In this document: positions 8,193 to 16,800 of the stretch, in pieces | Numbering within the stretch: the stretch's first letter is position 1 | How the letters are laid out: every line of letters starts with the position of its first letter | Assembly: GCF_002954765.1 (NCBI RefSeq) | Contig: NZ_MTPW01000001.1 | Span: 1,129,501-1,193,500, forward strand | Length of the DNA stretch: 64,000 bases | Reading direction: 5' to 3' | Source: Nonlabens arenilitoris | GTDB lineage: Bacteria > Bacteroidota > Bacteroidia > Flavobacteriales > Flavobacteriaceae | Program-made: the position numbers and the translations under genes | The notes under the pieces: model-generated | Database searches by the model: none | Told to the model about the DNA's origin: nothing | Seen by the model: the letters and a program-made list of their open reading frames with translations, nothing else

Positions 8193-8906
8193 ATGAACAT
8201 ATTTAAAAGAATTTTCAAAATAGGAGAAGCACAAGCTAACAAAGCAGTTGACAACCTAGAAGATCCTATCACCATGACCGAGCAAGGTATACGTGACATG
8301 AAAGCAGACCTTAATAAAAGCGTAGAAGCTATGGCGCAAGTAAAAGCACTAGCCATACGTTCTAAAAATGAGCGAGATGAACACGAATCCAAAGCTAAAG
8401 ACTATGAATCCAAAGCTATGCTGATTCTCAAAAAAGCACATTCTGGCGACATGGCAGTAGAAGAAGCAGATCGTCTAGCAAAAGAAGCACTAGCTAAAAA
8501 AGAAGAAGCACAACAACACGCAAATCGCGCCGCTGCAGACACAGAAAAGTTTGAAAAAAATGTTTCTCAATTAAAAGATACCATTGAGACCATCAAAGGA
8601 AATATCACTAACTGGGAAAATGAACTTAAAACATTGAAAGCTCGCGTAAAAGTGAGTGATGCGACTAAAAACGTCAACAAACAAATGGCAGAATTAGACA
8701 GCGCAGGAACAGTAAGCATGCTGGAGCGTATGAAAGAAAAAGTCGCTCAAGAAGAAGCTCTTGCCGAAGCTTATGGAGACCTAGCAAACACCAGTAAATC
8801 GGTAGACGATGAAATTGATGCCGCAGCAGATATGTCTGAGTCTAAACTTGACGATGACCTAGCAAAGCTTAAAGAGCAGCTAGGTATAAAAAAAGATGAG
8901 GCATAA
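8193..8906 (+). CDS. pspA: PspA/IM30 family protein
   Basis: A 237-residue ESCRT-III-like protein expected to polymerise on the inner leaflet of the cytoplasmic membrane and protect it under stress. It begins MNIFKRIFKIGEAQANKAVDNLEDPITM, the amphipathic helix typical of PspA/Vipp1. Long charged coiled coils of the alpha1-3 hairpin follow (about residues 30-200: EQGIRDMKADLNKSVEAMAQVKALAIRS..., then NVSQLKDTIETIKGNITNWENELKTLKARVKVSDATKNVNKQM). The C-terminus DDDLAKLKEQLGIKKDEA is acidic. Flotillin, zinc-ribbon and YbjN-like neighbours reinforce the call. There is no PspF-type activator nearby; the divergent XRE gene is the only visible regulator. Confidence 0.92.
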   Translation: MNIFKRIFKIGEAQANKAVDNLEDPITMTEQGIRDMKADLNKSVEAMAQVKALAIRSKNERDEHESKAKDYESKAMLILKKAHSGDMAVEEADRLAKEALAKKEEAQQHANRAAADTEKFEKNVSQLKDTIETIKGNITNWENELKTLKARVKVSDATKNVNKQMAELDSAGTVSMLERMKEKVAQEEALAEAYGDLANTSKSVDDEIDAAADMSESKLDDDLAKLKEQLGIKKDEA

Positions 8907-8930
8907 ATTCTTTAATCATTAACAGTGTCA

Positions 8931-8949
8931 GTCTGAGCCTGTCGAAGAC
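8931..8949. repeat. Dispersed repeat GTCTGAGC copy A
   Basis: GTCTGAGCCTGTCGAAGAC in the gap between pspA and the zinc-ribbon gene. Copies occur at 10818-10836 and, in reverse orientation, at 17097-17115. Confidence 0.75.
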
Positions 8950-8978
8950 GTTTTAAAAACCAATAACTTATTCAAAAA

Positions 8979-9188
8979 ATGAGCACCATCAACTTTAAAT
9001 GTGTCAAATGCGGTCATCACGATTACGAGACTGGAGAAATGCGTGCTACAGGCGGCACGCTTTCAAAAATCTTTGACGTACAGAACAAGAAATTCTCTTA
9101 TGTAGCCTGCACTCGATGTAAATACACTGAGTTTTACAAAGCACGTACTGGCGCACTGAGTAATATCTTTGACTTTTTTACGAGCTAG
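8979..9188 (+). CDS. Small zinc-ribbon protein
   Basis: A 69-residue protein with two CxxC knuckles, CVKC near residue 8 and CTRC near residue 44, forming a zinc ribbon. The segment MRATGGTLSKIFDVQNKKFSYVACTRCKYTEFY matches the COG3478-type family of single-domain Zn ribbons. These are often annotated as nucleic-acid binding, although in this setting they may mediate protein contacts. Zinc ribbons are recurrent companions of PspA and flotillin genes. It is preceded by dispersed repeat copy A and followed by two hairpins. Confidence 0.8.
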   Translation: MSTINFKCVKCGHHDYETGEMRATGGTLSKIFDVQNKKFSYVACTRCKYTEFYKARTGALSNIFDFFTS

Positions 9189-9198
9189 AAGGAGCAAT

Positions 9199-9247
9199 GG
9201 TAAAATCATTTTACCTTTATTTCCTAAGGGCAGAATTAATTCTGCCC
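9199..9247. repeat. Two adjacent intergenic hairpins
   Basis: GGTAAAA-tca-TTTTACC (9199-9215), then the perfect 20-bp palindrome GGGCAGAATTAATTCTGCCC (9228-9247), between the zinc-ribbon and YqiJ-like genes. Neither is followed by a convincing T-run, so I do not call a terminator. Confidence 0.7.
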
Positions 9248-9265
9248 TCAGGAAAAACATCAACA

Positions 9266-9283
9266 ACGGCGGATTCAGTCCTC
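9266..9283. repeat. Decayed REP-like unit
   Basis: AACGGCGGATTCAGTCCTCT. The left half is identical to the units at 8158 and 13159, but the expected TCCGCC right arm is degraded to TCCTCT. Confidence 0.5.
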
Positions 9284-9312
9284 TATTTGTAAACCATTAA
9301 ACACTAACCATC

Positions 9313-10023
9313 TTGGAAAACTATTTCAACATATTATTCTCTGAAGTAAACATCACACTTACCGTATTGTTGATCATTCTCATACTCTACTGGCTTGCCA
9401 CGATGGTTTCGGGAATAGATTTTGACCTAGACGTGGATGTAGACATAGACGTTGACATCGATGCAGACGTTGATCTGGACACTGGTCTAGAAGGTGGTAA
9501 CATGGATTTCCAGGACGTTGCAAATGCTGAGGTGGACCGCGAGCATGTGGTTAATAAACGCACTCGCAAACTTAAATGGTGGCAAATTCTGTTGATTTAT
9601 TTCAACTTTGTTGGACTACCATTCATGTTTACATTTACCTTTTGGATTTTCCTGTGGTGGTTCATTACCGTATTAACAACTTCTATTACGGGCAGCTATG
9701 ATAATTCATTCGGTTTTGTGATCGTTCTCGCAGGAATCATTCCAGCATTGATTTTGACCAAAATTGTAACCACACCATTCAAATCTTTCTTTAAGAATTT
9801 GAATAAAGATGGTGATAAAGCAACTGAATTTATAGGTCGTCAGGCATTGTTGATGTCCACAATTTCCGGAGAAAAACTAGGTAATGCAGAGGTGCTCGCA
9901 GATGGTAATCCTATGAGTATTTATGTTAAATCTATTGATGGGTCAGAGTTACGCTTTCGCGAAAGCGTACTCATCATCAAGCAATCAGATGATAAAAACT
10001 ATTTTTTAGTGAGTAAAGCGTAA
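9313..10023 (+). CDS. YqiJ/NfeD-like membrane protein with OB-fold tail
   Basis: A 236-residue membrane partner of flotillin. TM helix 1 (about 13-33) is followed by an Asp-alternating segment (residues 37-58, DLDVDVDIDVDIDADVDLD), then two TM helices (about 92-122 and 133-152). The C-terminal domain (about 170-236: GRQALLMSTISGEKLGNAEVLADGNPMSIYVKSIDG) fits an NfeD/OB fold. The start is a TTG, chosen because the next ATG would remove TM1. Palindrome copy 3 is read as LRFRESV in the last strand. YqiJ-flotillin pairs are a known arrangement; here pspA and a Zn ribbon precede and an AT-rich gene separates it from flotillin. Confidence 0.78.
   Translation: MENYFNILFSEVNITLTVLLIILILYWLATMVSGIDFDLDVDVDIDVDIDADVDLDTGLEGGNMDFQDVANAEVDREHVVNKRTRKLKWWQILLIYFNFVGLPFMFTFTFWIFLWWFITVLTTSITGSYDNSFGFVIVLAGIIPALILTKIVTTPFKSFFKNLNKDGDKATEFIGRQALLMSTISGEKLGNAEVLADGNPMSIYVKSIDGSELRFRESVLIIKQSDDKNYFLVSKA
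9952..9967. repeat. Dispersed palindrome copy 3 (in YqiJ-like gene)
   Basis: Exact 16-mer within the full 20-bp form TACGCTTTCGCGAAAGCGTA (9950-9969), read as RFRES. Confidence 0.95.
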
Positions 10024-10025
10024 GT

Positions 10026-10811
10026 ATGAAAAAGTTATTTAAAAAGAATAAAACAGCAATACTTATCTCGACAATAGGAATCCTTGTTTTACTTAATATT
10101 ATTAGTTACACTAAACTATGGACTAATTTAGAAACATATTTTGATTCTAAGGTATTCAATGAAATAGCAACTCCGATAGCCACTATAATTGCGGTTATCA
10201 TTTATTATGGTGCATTAAAATCAACTCAAAATCAAAATGCAATAACGAAAAGTAATAATGATAAAAATTATTTTGAAGAGATAATAAAAGAATATCAAGA
10301 TAAAGCAAAGTCAACATCAGTAAAATATCATAATGATTATTCAAATAAATCGATAAATTTTACTGAACTAGTGGAAGAAGTTATTATAAACATTGATACA
10401 ATGATTTATAATGAAGACTATCAATCAGACTTAAAGCTATTATCTAATGGTGAGACACTCACTCATTATAATATGAAACTAAGAAGTTATAAAAAAGAGT
10501 ATTCATTTTTAAGTAAAATATTTACTGGTAAAAGTAGAATGTCTTTTTTTATACAAGATATCATTGAATTACTTAAAGACATTGATAGCTCTAATCTTAC
10601 TAAGGATGACAAAAAAATACTTTCAAAAAAAATTATCAGGATATTTATTGGTGATTATACCAAGTTTTTTGACGAAAAATATTCGATATATCCTAATAAT
10701 ACTTTAATCCCGATTCAAACTGTTGGTAAAAATTTGAGAATCGATTTTGTCCCAATTTATGAAACTCCCTTTTTAAAGAATATCAAAGAAATAAAAGAAT
10801 ATCAGAAATAA
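10026..10811 (+). CDS. Unrecognised two-TM protein, AT-rich accessory gene
   Basis: A 261-residue protein with two N-terminal TM helices (about 11-27 and 45-63) and a long Lys/Asn/Ile-rich cytosolic part predicted to be mostly helical. The TM-TM-cytosolic layout (ATPIATIIAVIIYYGALKSTQNQNA) is vaguely like putative phage abortive-infection membrane proteins, but no motif proves it. It starts 2 nt after the YqiJ-like stop, yet its base composition and codon choice are clearly more AT-rich than both neighbours. Dispersed repeat copy B follows immediately. I read it as an insertion into the YqiJ-flotillin pair. The function is unknown. Confidence 0.6.
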   Translation: MKKLFKKNKTAILISTIGILVLLNIISYTKLWTNLETYFDSKVFNEIATPIATIIAVIIYYGALKSTQNQNAITKSNNDKNYFEEIIKEYQDKAKSTSVKYHNDYSNKSINFTELVEEVIINIDTMIYNEDYQSDLKLLSNGETLTHYNMKLRSYKKEYSFLSKIFTGKSRMSFFIQDIIELLKDIDSSNLTKDDKKILSKKIIRIFIGDYTKFFDEKYSIYPNNTLIPIQTVGKNLRIDFVPIYETPFLKNIKEIKEYQK

Positions 10812-10817
10812 TGATAA

Positions 10818-10836
10818 GTCTGAGCTTGTCGAAGAC
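10818..10836. repeat. Dispersed repeat GTCTGAGC copy B
   Basis: GTCTGAGCTTGTCGAAGAC in the 152-bp gap before flotillin. It differs from copy A by one base. Confidence 0.75.
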
Positions 10837-10963
10837 GATATAATAGTCAAGAAAGATTTTACAGTCGCACTTTGATAAGCCTGTGCTAAATTGACCAAAA
10901 TGCTCACTGTAACAAAAACATTAAAATAAAAACAACTAAACAAACAAAAACCAAACAAAAACT

Positions 10964-13036
10964 ATGGACGGAACATTAGGATTATTTGTAATGGGAATAG
11001 GAGTTTTTCTATTTCTAGTAATTGTTTACTTCGCTATCATTGCGATGTTTTACAAAAAAGTACATCAAGGTCAGGCGCTGGTGCGTACTGGTTTTGGAGG
11101 TACCAAAGTCGCCACAGATAAAGGACTTTACGTAGTACCGGTTTTCCACCGTGTGGAGACGATGGATATTTCGGTTAAGAAAATCCAGATTGAGCGTATG
11201 GGTGTAGAAGGATTGATCTGTAAGGACAACATGAGAGCCGATATTAAAGTAGCCTTTTTTGTACGTGTCAACAATGAGGTAGAATACATCAAAAAAGTGG
11301 CGCAAACCATAGGTGTCCAGCGTGCTTCTCGTATCGAGACATTAGAAGATCTTTTTGAAGCAAAGTTCTCTGAGGCATTGAAAACCGTAGGTAAAAAATT
11401 CCAGTTTATCGACTTGTATGAAGCACGTCGTGAGTTCCGTGATGAGATTGTGGATATTATCGGTACTGATTTGAATGGTTACACACTAGAGGATTGTGCG
11501 ATTGACTTCTTGGAGCAAACTAGTGTTTCTCACTTAAAAGCAGATAATATTCTAGATGCAGAAGGTATCAAAAAGATTACTGATCTAACTGCTGCACAGA
11601 ATATTAAAGCCAACTTGATCAAGCGTGATGAGGAGAAAACCATACGCAAGCAAGATGTTGAGGCTCGTGAAGCAATTCTAGAACTAGACAAGCAACTCGC
11701 CGAAAAAGAAGAACAACAAAAACGTGAGATTGCAAACATCAAATCTCGTGAAGAAGCAGAAACTCTTAAAGTAGCCGAAGAAGAACGCCTGAAATCAGAA
11801 ACAGCTCGTATCGCTACTGAAGAAAAAGTAAAAGTTGCCGAAGAAAATATGCAACGTCAGATCATCGTTGCAGAGAAAAACAAGCAACGTACCAATGCTG
11901 TTGAAACAGAACGTGTGGAAAAAGACCGCATGTTAGAACTTACTGAAAGAGAAAGAGTAGTAACTCTAGCTCAAATCGAGAAAGAAAAAGTAGTAGAAGT
12001 AGAGAAAAAGAATATTCAGGACGTGATTAGAGATCGCGTGGTGCTGGAAAAAGGTGTGGTAGAAGAGCAGGAAAACATGAAAGATATTGAAGCTTTCAAA
12101 ACTGCAGACCGTGCTAAGCAAGTAGCCATCACAAATGCTGAGGCAAAAGCACAAGACGAATTGATACGCATCACTAAAGCTGCTGAAGCTTCTAAACAAG
12201 CATCTATTCAAAAAGCTGAAGAGATTAACATCGAGGCTCTTGCTCATAAAGAAGCAAGTGAGAAGGAAGCAGAAGCACGTAAGATTCTTGCTGAAGCACA
12301 AGCTAAAGAAGAAGCAACTGTAGGACTTTCTGAGGCACAAGTAATGCATGCAAAAGCTGAGGCTAGCGAGCGTCAAGGAATTGTAGATGCACTCATCATC
12401 CAGAAAAAGGCAGAGGCTGAAGCAAGCGGTATCGCTGCAAAAGCAGAGGCAAAACGCAAAGACGGACTTGCTGAGGCTGAAGTGATCAAAGAAAAAGCCC
12501 TTGCAGATGCTGCAGGAATTGAAGAGAAAGCTGAGGCGATGAAGAAACTTGATGGTGTAGGTAAAGAACATGAAGAGTTCAAACTACGTCTTGATAAGGA
12601 ACTTCAGGTAGATCTAGCACAAATCAACATCCAGAAAGATATTGCAGATGCGCAAGCACAAGTGATAGGAGATGCATTGAAAGCGGCTAAGATTGACATC
12701 GTTGGTGGTGAGACCATGTTCTTTGAACAAATCATCGGTCAGATCACAAAGGCTAAAGGTTATGACAGACTGGTGAATCACTCTGAAACGGTAACTGAAG
12801 TAAAGGATGCCATTCTAGGAAGTGATGATGTAAAAGGAAATCTGCTGGATAAAGTAAAAGACTTTGCAGACAAGTACAACATCAGCTCTGAGGACATCAA
12901 GAACTTGACTATCGCAAATCTGTTGAGCAATCTACAGAACAAGTCTAACGATGGTGACGAGCAAAACATGTTGAGCAACCTGATGAATTTGGCTAAAGGA
13001 ATGGGATTATCTAACAAGAAGTTAGGGAATATTTAA
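10964..13036 (+). CDS. Flotillin (YqiK-type, SPFH/Band 7)
   Basis: A 690-residue membrane scaffold protein. One N-terminal TM helix (about 8-30) is followed by the SPFH/Band 7 domain (about 30-215: QGQALVRTGFGGTKVATDKGLYVVPVFHRVETMDISVKK, then DNMRADIKVAFFVRV). A very long Glu/Lys/Ala-rich coiled coil spans about 220-560 and includes repeated EA/KAEAEA runs typical of flotillins. The C-terminal segment (about 575-690: IGDALKAAKIDIVGGETMFFEQIIGQ) is the usual flotillin tail. It should form oligomeric microdomains and act with the YqiJ-like protein. A long antisense ORF in the coiled coil is a composition artefact. Confidence 0.92.
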   Translation: MDGTLGLFVMGIGVFLFLVIVYFAIIAMFYKKVHQGQALVRTGFGGTKVATDKGLYVVPVFHRVETMDISVKKIQIERMGVEGLICKDNMRADIKVAFFVRVNNEVEYIKKVAQTIGVQRASRIETLEDLFEAKFSEALKTVGKKFQFIDLYEARREFRDEIVDIIGTDLNGYTLEDCAIDFLEQTSVSHLKADNILDAEGIKKITDLTAAQNIKANLIKRDEEKTIRKQDVEAREAILELDKQLAEKEEQQKREIANIKSREEAETLKVAEEERLKSETARIATEEKVKVAEENMQRQIIVAEKNKQRTNAVETERVEKDRMLELTERERVVTLAQIEKEKVVEVEKKNIQDVIRDRVVLEKGVVEEQENMKDIEAFKTADRAKQVAITNAEAKAQDELIRITKAAEASKQASIQKAEEINIEALAHKEASEKEAEARKILAEAQAKEEATVGLSEAQVMHAKAEASERQGIVDALIIQKKAEAEASGIAAKAEAKRKDGLAEAEVIKEKALADAAGIEEKAEAMKKLDGVGKEHEEFKLRLDKELQVDLAQINIQKDIADAQAQVIGDALKAAKIDIVGGETMFFEQIIGQITKAKGYDRLVNHSETVTEVKDAILGSDDVKGNLLDKVKDFADKYNISSEDIKNLTIANLLSNLQNKSNDGDEQNMLSNLMNLAKGMGLSNKKLGNI

Positions 13037-13055
13037 GAATGCTTATAAGGGCGCT

Positions 13056-13085
13056 ACCTGATTCTTTCTCTAGAAAGAATCAGGT
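13056..13085. repeat. 13-bp-stem hairpin in RAYT upstream region
   Basis: ACCTGATTCTTTC-TCTA-GAAAGAATCAGGT, directly after flotillin. There is no trailing T-run. It is followed by GGGCTATCCGCTATATC and, 40 bp on, GGATGCCGCTACTATCCC, an imperfect inverted arrangement often seen beside transposases in Bacteroidota (recollection, not verified). Confidence 0.6.
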
Positions 13086-13158
13086 CGGGCTATCCGCTAT
13101 ATCTTTTTAGGCTACCGCCGTAAAAAGGATGCCGCTACTATCCCTAGCGCAGGACACA

Positions 13159-13179
13159 ACGGCGGAACGCATTCCGCCC
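13159..13179. repeat. REP-like hairpin upstream of RAYT
   Basis: AACGGCGGAACGCATTCCGCC. GGCGGAA and TTCCGCC pair around the CGCA loop. It is the intact member of the AACGGCGGA set and lies 28 nt before the transposase start. Confidence 0.7.
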
Positions 13180-13206
13180 ACGCTAGCACCAAACACCAAC
13201 TCACTA

Positions 13207-13833
13207 ATGAATCTTCACAACCGGAAATCTCTTAGACTCAAAGGCTACGACTACACATCAGTCGGTAGATACTTTGTGACTATAGTAACTAGAAATAGGT
13301 TGCATTTGTTCGGTAAGGTCGTAGATGGAGAAATGGTTTTAAATGAGTTTGGCAAAATAGCAGAGCGTGAATGGATCAATACGTTGAGGCTAAGGAATAA
13401 TGTTTCATTAGGAGCATTTATGATTATGCCAGATCATATTCATTTGGTCATAAACATTGAAGTGGCGACTCCTCAAACAGAGTATTCTAGTGAAGAGTTA
13501 GAACGTCGTGCTGGAGCGGTCGGAGGTAAAGATATATGTAAAGAAGGATCATTAGGAAGTTTAGTCAGAGGTTACAAAGCTGCGATAACAAATCAGGTCA
13601 AACAACTGATTTACGCATATCAGGAAGGGAAATCTACTATAACAGAAACAGCTTTGAATGAAATAAGACCTTTGATAAGAAGAGTCGATCTAAAGAAAAC
13701 CATCTGGGTACGCAACTACCACGAAATAATCATCAGAGATCAACGAGCCTACCTGAACATAAGCAGGTACATCAATAACAATCCCAAAAAATGGGATGAG
13801 GATCTCAAGAAAAAACTAGGACTACATGAGTGA
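13207..13833 (+). CDS. REP-associated tyrosine transposase (RAYT, IS200-like Y1 family)
   Basis: A 208-residue HUH endonuclease of the domesticated IS200/IS605-like group that processes REP hairpins. The His pair is in IMPDHIHLVI (H77, H79) and the likely catalytic Tyr is Y171 in WVRNYHEIIIRDQRAY, followed by RYINNNPKKW. I start at the ATG at 13207 (MNLHNRKSLRLKGYDYTSVGRYFVTI), because the upstream in-frame codons run through the REP hairpin. Hairpins with a CGCA loop lie on both sides (13159-13179 and 13844-13863). The stop overlaps the start of the AAA+ gene by 8 nt. It interrupts an otherwise conserved-looking flotillin-ATPase pair. A single copy without terminal IS structure argues for a RAYT, not an active IS. 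Confidence 0.88.
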   Translation: MNLHNRKSLRLKGYDYTSVGRYFVTIVTRNRLHLFGKVVDGEMVLNEFGKIAEREWINTLRLRNNVSLGAFMIMPDHIHLVINIEVATPQTEYSSEELERRAGAVGGKDICKEGSLGSLVRGYKAAITNQVKQLIYAYQEGKSTITETALNEIRPLIRRVDLKKTIWVRNYHEIIIRDQRAYLNISRYINNNPKKWDEDLKKKLGLHE

Positions 13834-16800
13834 CACAAACCAAGGGCGCGACGCATCGCGCCCAGACAGCCAATCGTCGCGCCCCATCGTCGAGAACGCT
13901 AAGCGTCTCGACTCAGGAACTTACGAGATCATCCAGAGCCGTTTGCTCAAGCAAAAAAATGACTTGCAGCAACGCCTGAATACTCTTAATGAAGAACGTA
14001 AAAAGGTCTTCGGTTCGCTGGAAACACGACTGATTGCAAACGACCGTGTGAATACAGAAAACAACTGTATCGCCCGTGATATCGTGACCATAGGCAAGTA
14101 CAGCATTTTTGGTTATAACGTACACTTTGGACTGCGCACAGAGATCAAACTGAGTGATGTTTTTAGTGTCTATGAATTTGATCGTGATGGTGTGGATGGT
14201 GATGCGTTACGCTTTCGCGAAAGCGGAACAAAACTTCAAATCATTGAGGATCCTATCTTTCAAACAGATTTTGAAAATCTTTATAAGTACTACCGCAACA
14301 CGATATTTTCCAAGTTTGCCATCATGGGCAATTACTTGCATATGGTGTTTCAGCTGAGTGATTCTGTGACTGATATCAAGACCTTTAAATGGCTGATTAC
14401 TGATAATGGACTGCAATATGTAGATAACCGTAGTGAGCACGAATTTCGTTTTCCGGCTCAGTATGGTTTTCAGTGGAAGGAAGCTGGACGTGATGACCAG
14501 CGCAATGGTGTACATGCTCACGTGTCTATTTTGGACAAAGTTTTTGTAGAAACCATAGGTGGCGATTTAACCATTAAGGTTGAGGATAATACCGACGATG
14601 GTCAAGGAATTTATAGTGAAGACGTAGAATACCGCGATCAGACGCTGGACGATGGTCAGTACCGCTATGCCGATTTAGGCAATCTGATTGTTCTGGAAAT
14701 CAAACCTTTTCAAGAAGAACCTCGCTATTTTGTCTACAACCATAAGATCAAAGAGGTAGAAAAAATAGACAGTATTGCACAGGCTGCAGTGCTATTACCA
14801 GATGAGCAAGGAATTATTTTCCCGAGTGGTTATTACCTGCAAACAGGTGAGTACAATGTGTTCCCGAGCAGTGCTGGAAAATTGAAATTCCAGCAAAAGA
14901 TTGCCTCGCCTAATGGTGAAGATCACTTGTACGTATTTTATAATCCAGCAGAAGGATTGTATGTACTTATGTCCTATAACGTGATTGATCAAGAGGTAAA
15001 AACACCTATCGTGTGTAATGGATTTACGATTCTGGAACAAGGAGAATTGTGTTATTTCCGTACCGAAGATGAGCAGACCAAACATCACATGATGCAAATA
15101 TGGCAAACACCGTATTTAAAAGGCAATATCATACCGTCTGAGCATCAAGATACAATGCTCTATAAAATCGGTAACAAAGACATTGTAAAGGCGATGGCCG
15201 AAGCAAATGAACTGTTGACGCTTCTTAATAAAGAAGATAGTTATGGCGGTTTATATGACGATATCGCACGCGCATCTAAAGATATTCTCGATGCTTATTA
15301 CTGGTTGCCTGAAAAGGAAACCCAACAAATCAATTTGCCATTATTAGAAATTAATAAAGCATCTAACGCTGCGATTGATGAGTTTGAGAAGGTCAAACAA
15401 ATGCGCAAACAAGCAGCAACAGAGACTAAAGAGATCTCTAAAAAAGCCGATGCACTTTTCAGCAAAATAAAAAGTACGTCTTTCAAGTCCATTAATGATT
15501 TTGTAGAGCTTTTGACCCAACTGCGCAGTTTGCGTGGTGAGGCGATAGGCCTTTATGAAATACGTTATGTTGATACAGATTTCATTAAAGGAATTGAGGA
15601 ACAAATCGTTGAGCAAAACGAGGTGATCTCACGTCGTGCGGTTACCTTTTTACTAGATGATAAAGCACTAGCTCCATACCACGATGCTGTTGCTGAAAAG
15701 CAAAAAGCATTAGACGACACTAAGAAAGTCATCGAGATTAAAAATCTAGAAAAAGAGGTGAATCAAATCGCTGAAGATCTGGAGTTATTAATCGACATTG
15801 TTTCTAATCTAGAGATTGAAGACACTTCGCATTCTACTAAGATAATTGAGAATATCTCTTTGATTTTTGCGACTATCAACCAGGTAAAAGCAGCGATTAA
15901 GAACAAAGTAAAAACCGTAGGTAAAAAAGAAGCGCAAGCTGATTTTGCTGCACAGTTAAAGTTGATCGATCAGAGTATCATCAATTACCTAGACATTGCC
16001 AACACTCCAGAAAAGTGTGATGAATTCCTTACTAAAGTTTCTATTCAGCTAGAAGAGCTGGAAGGGAAATTTGCCGATTATGAGGAATACATCACTGAGA
16101 TTATTGAAAAGCGTGAAGAGGTGTATGCCGCTTTTGATAATCGTAAGAGCAGTCTGGTAGAAGCACGCAATAAAAAAGCTATTGCCTTTCAAAACGCTGC
16201 AAATCGCATCATAAAAGGTGTGCAAAAACGTTCACAATCGCTGGATAGCATCACAGAAATCAATGGCTATTTTGCTAGTGATTTAATGATCAATAAAGTG
16301 CGCGATATCGTAGCACAATTAAAAGAACTGGACGACGCTGGTAAGGCAGAAGCTATTGAAACTGCCTTAAAAGTAGCTCGTGAAGATGCATTGAGAAAGC
16401 TCAAGGATAAGAACGAGCTTTATGAAGATGGCGATAATATCATTAAGCTGGGGAAACACAAATTTGGCGTTAATAAACAACAGCTGGATTTGACCATTGT
16501 TTATAAGGAAAACGCTTTATTCTATCACCTAACAGGAACCGATTTCTATCAGGAATTAAAGAACGAGGTGCTCACCCAATCCATGGATATCTGGAATCAG
16601 GATTTGGTTTCAGAAAATGCGCAGGTATATCGATCTGCTTATCTCGCCTACTCCATTTTTAAGAACGGAGATCAGGACTCGTTGAGAACCATGAGTGAGG
16701 CAGATTTGCTGGCTCATGTGCAGGAAATCGCTAGTGGTAACTATTCTGGTGGTTACGTAAAAGGTGTTCATGATCACGATGCGGCTCAAATTCTAAGCGT

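Noticed and set aside
9228-9247. The 20-bp palindrome as a transcription terminator
   Set aside because: It lacks a T-run, and the genes on both sides appear to belong to one operon.
9387-9569. Antisense Ser/Thr-rich frame over the Asp-repeat region
   Set aside because: It is the reverse complement of the GAY GTN repeats in the YqiJ-like gene, not an independent gene.
11966-12571. A 201-codon open frame antisense to flotillin
   Set aside because: It lies opposite the Glu/Lys/Ala-rich coiled coil, whose codon bias suppresses stops on the other strand. It is Cys/Phe/Leu/Ser-rich, with no plausible start context.
13129-13206. Upstream start codon for the RAYT at 13129
   Set aside because: The extra residues run through the REP-like hairpin, and the family starts near the 13207 ATG.
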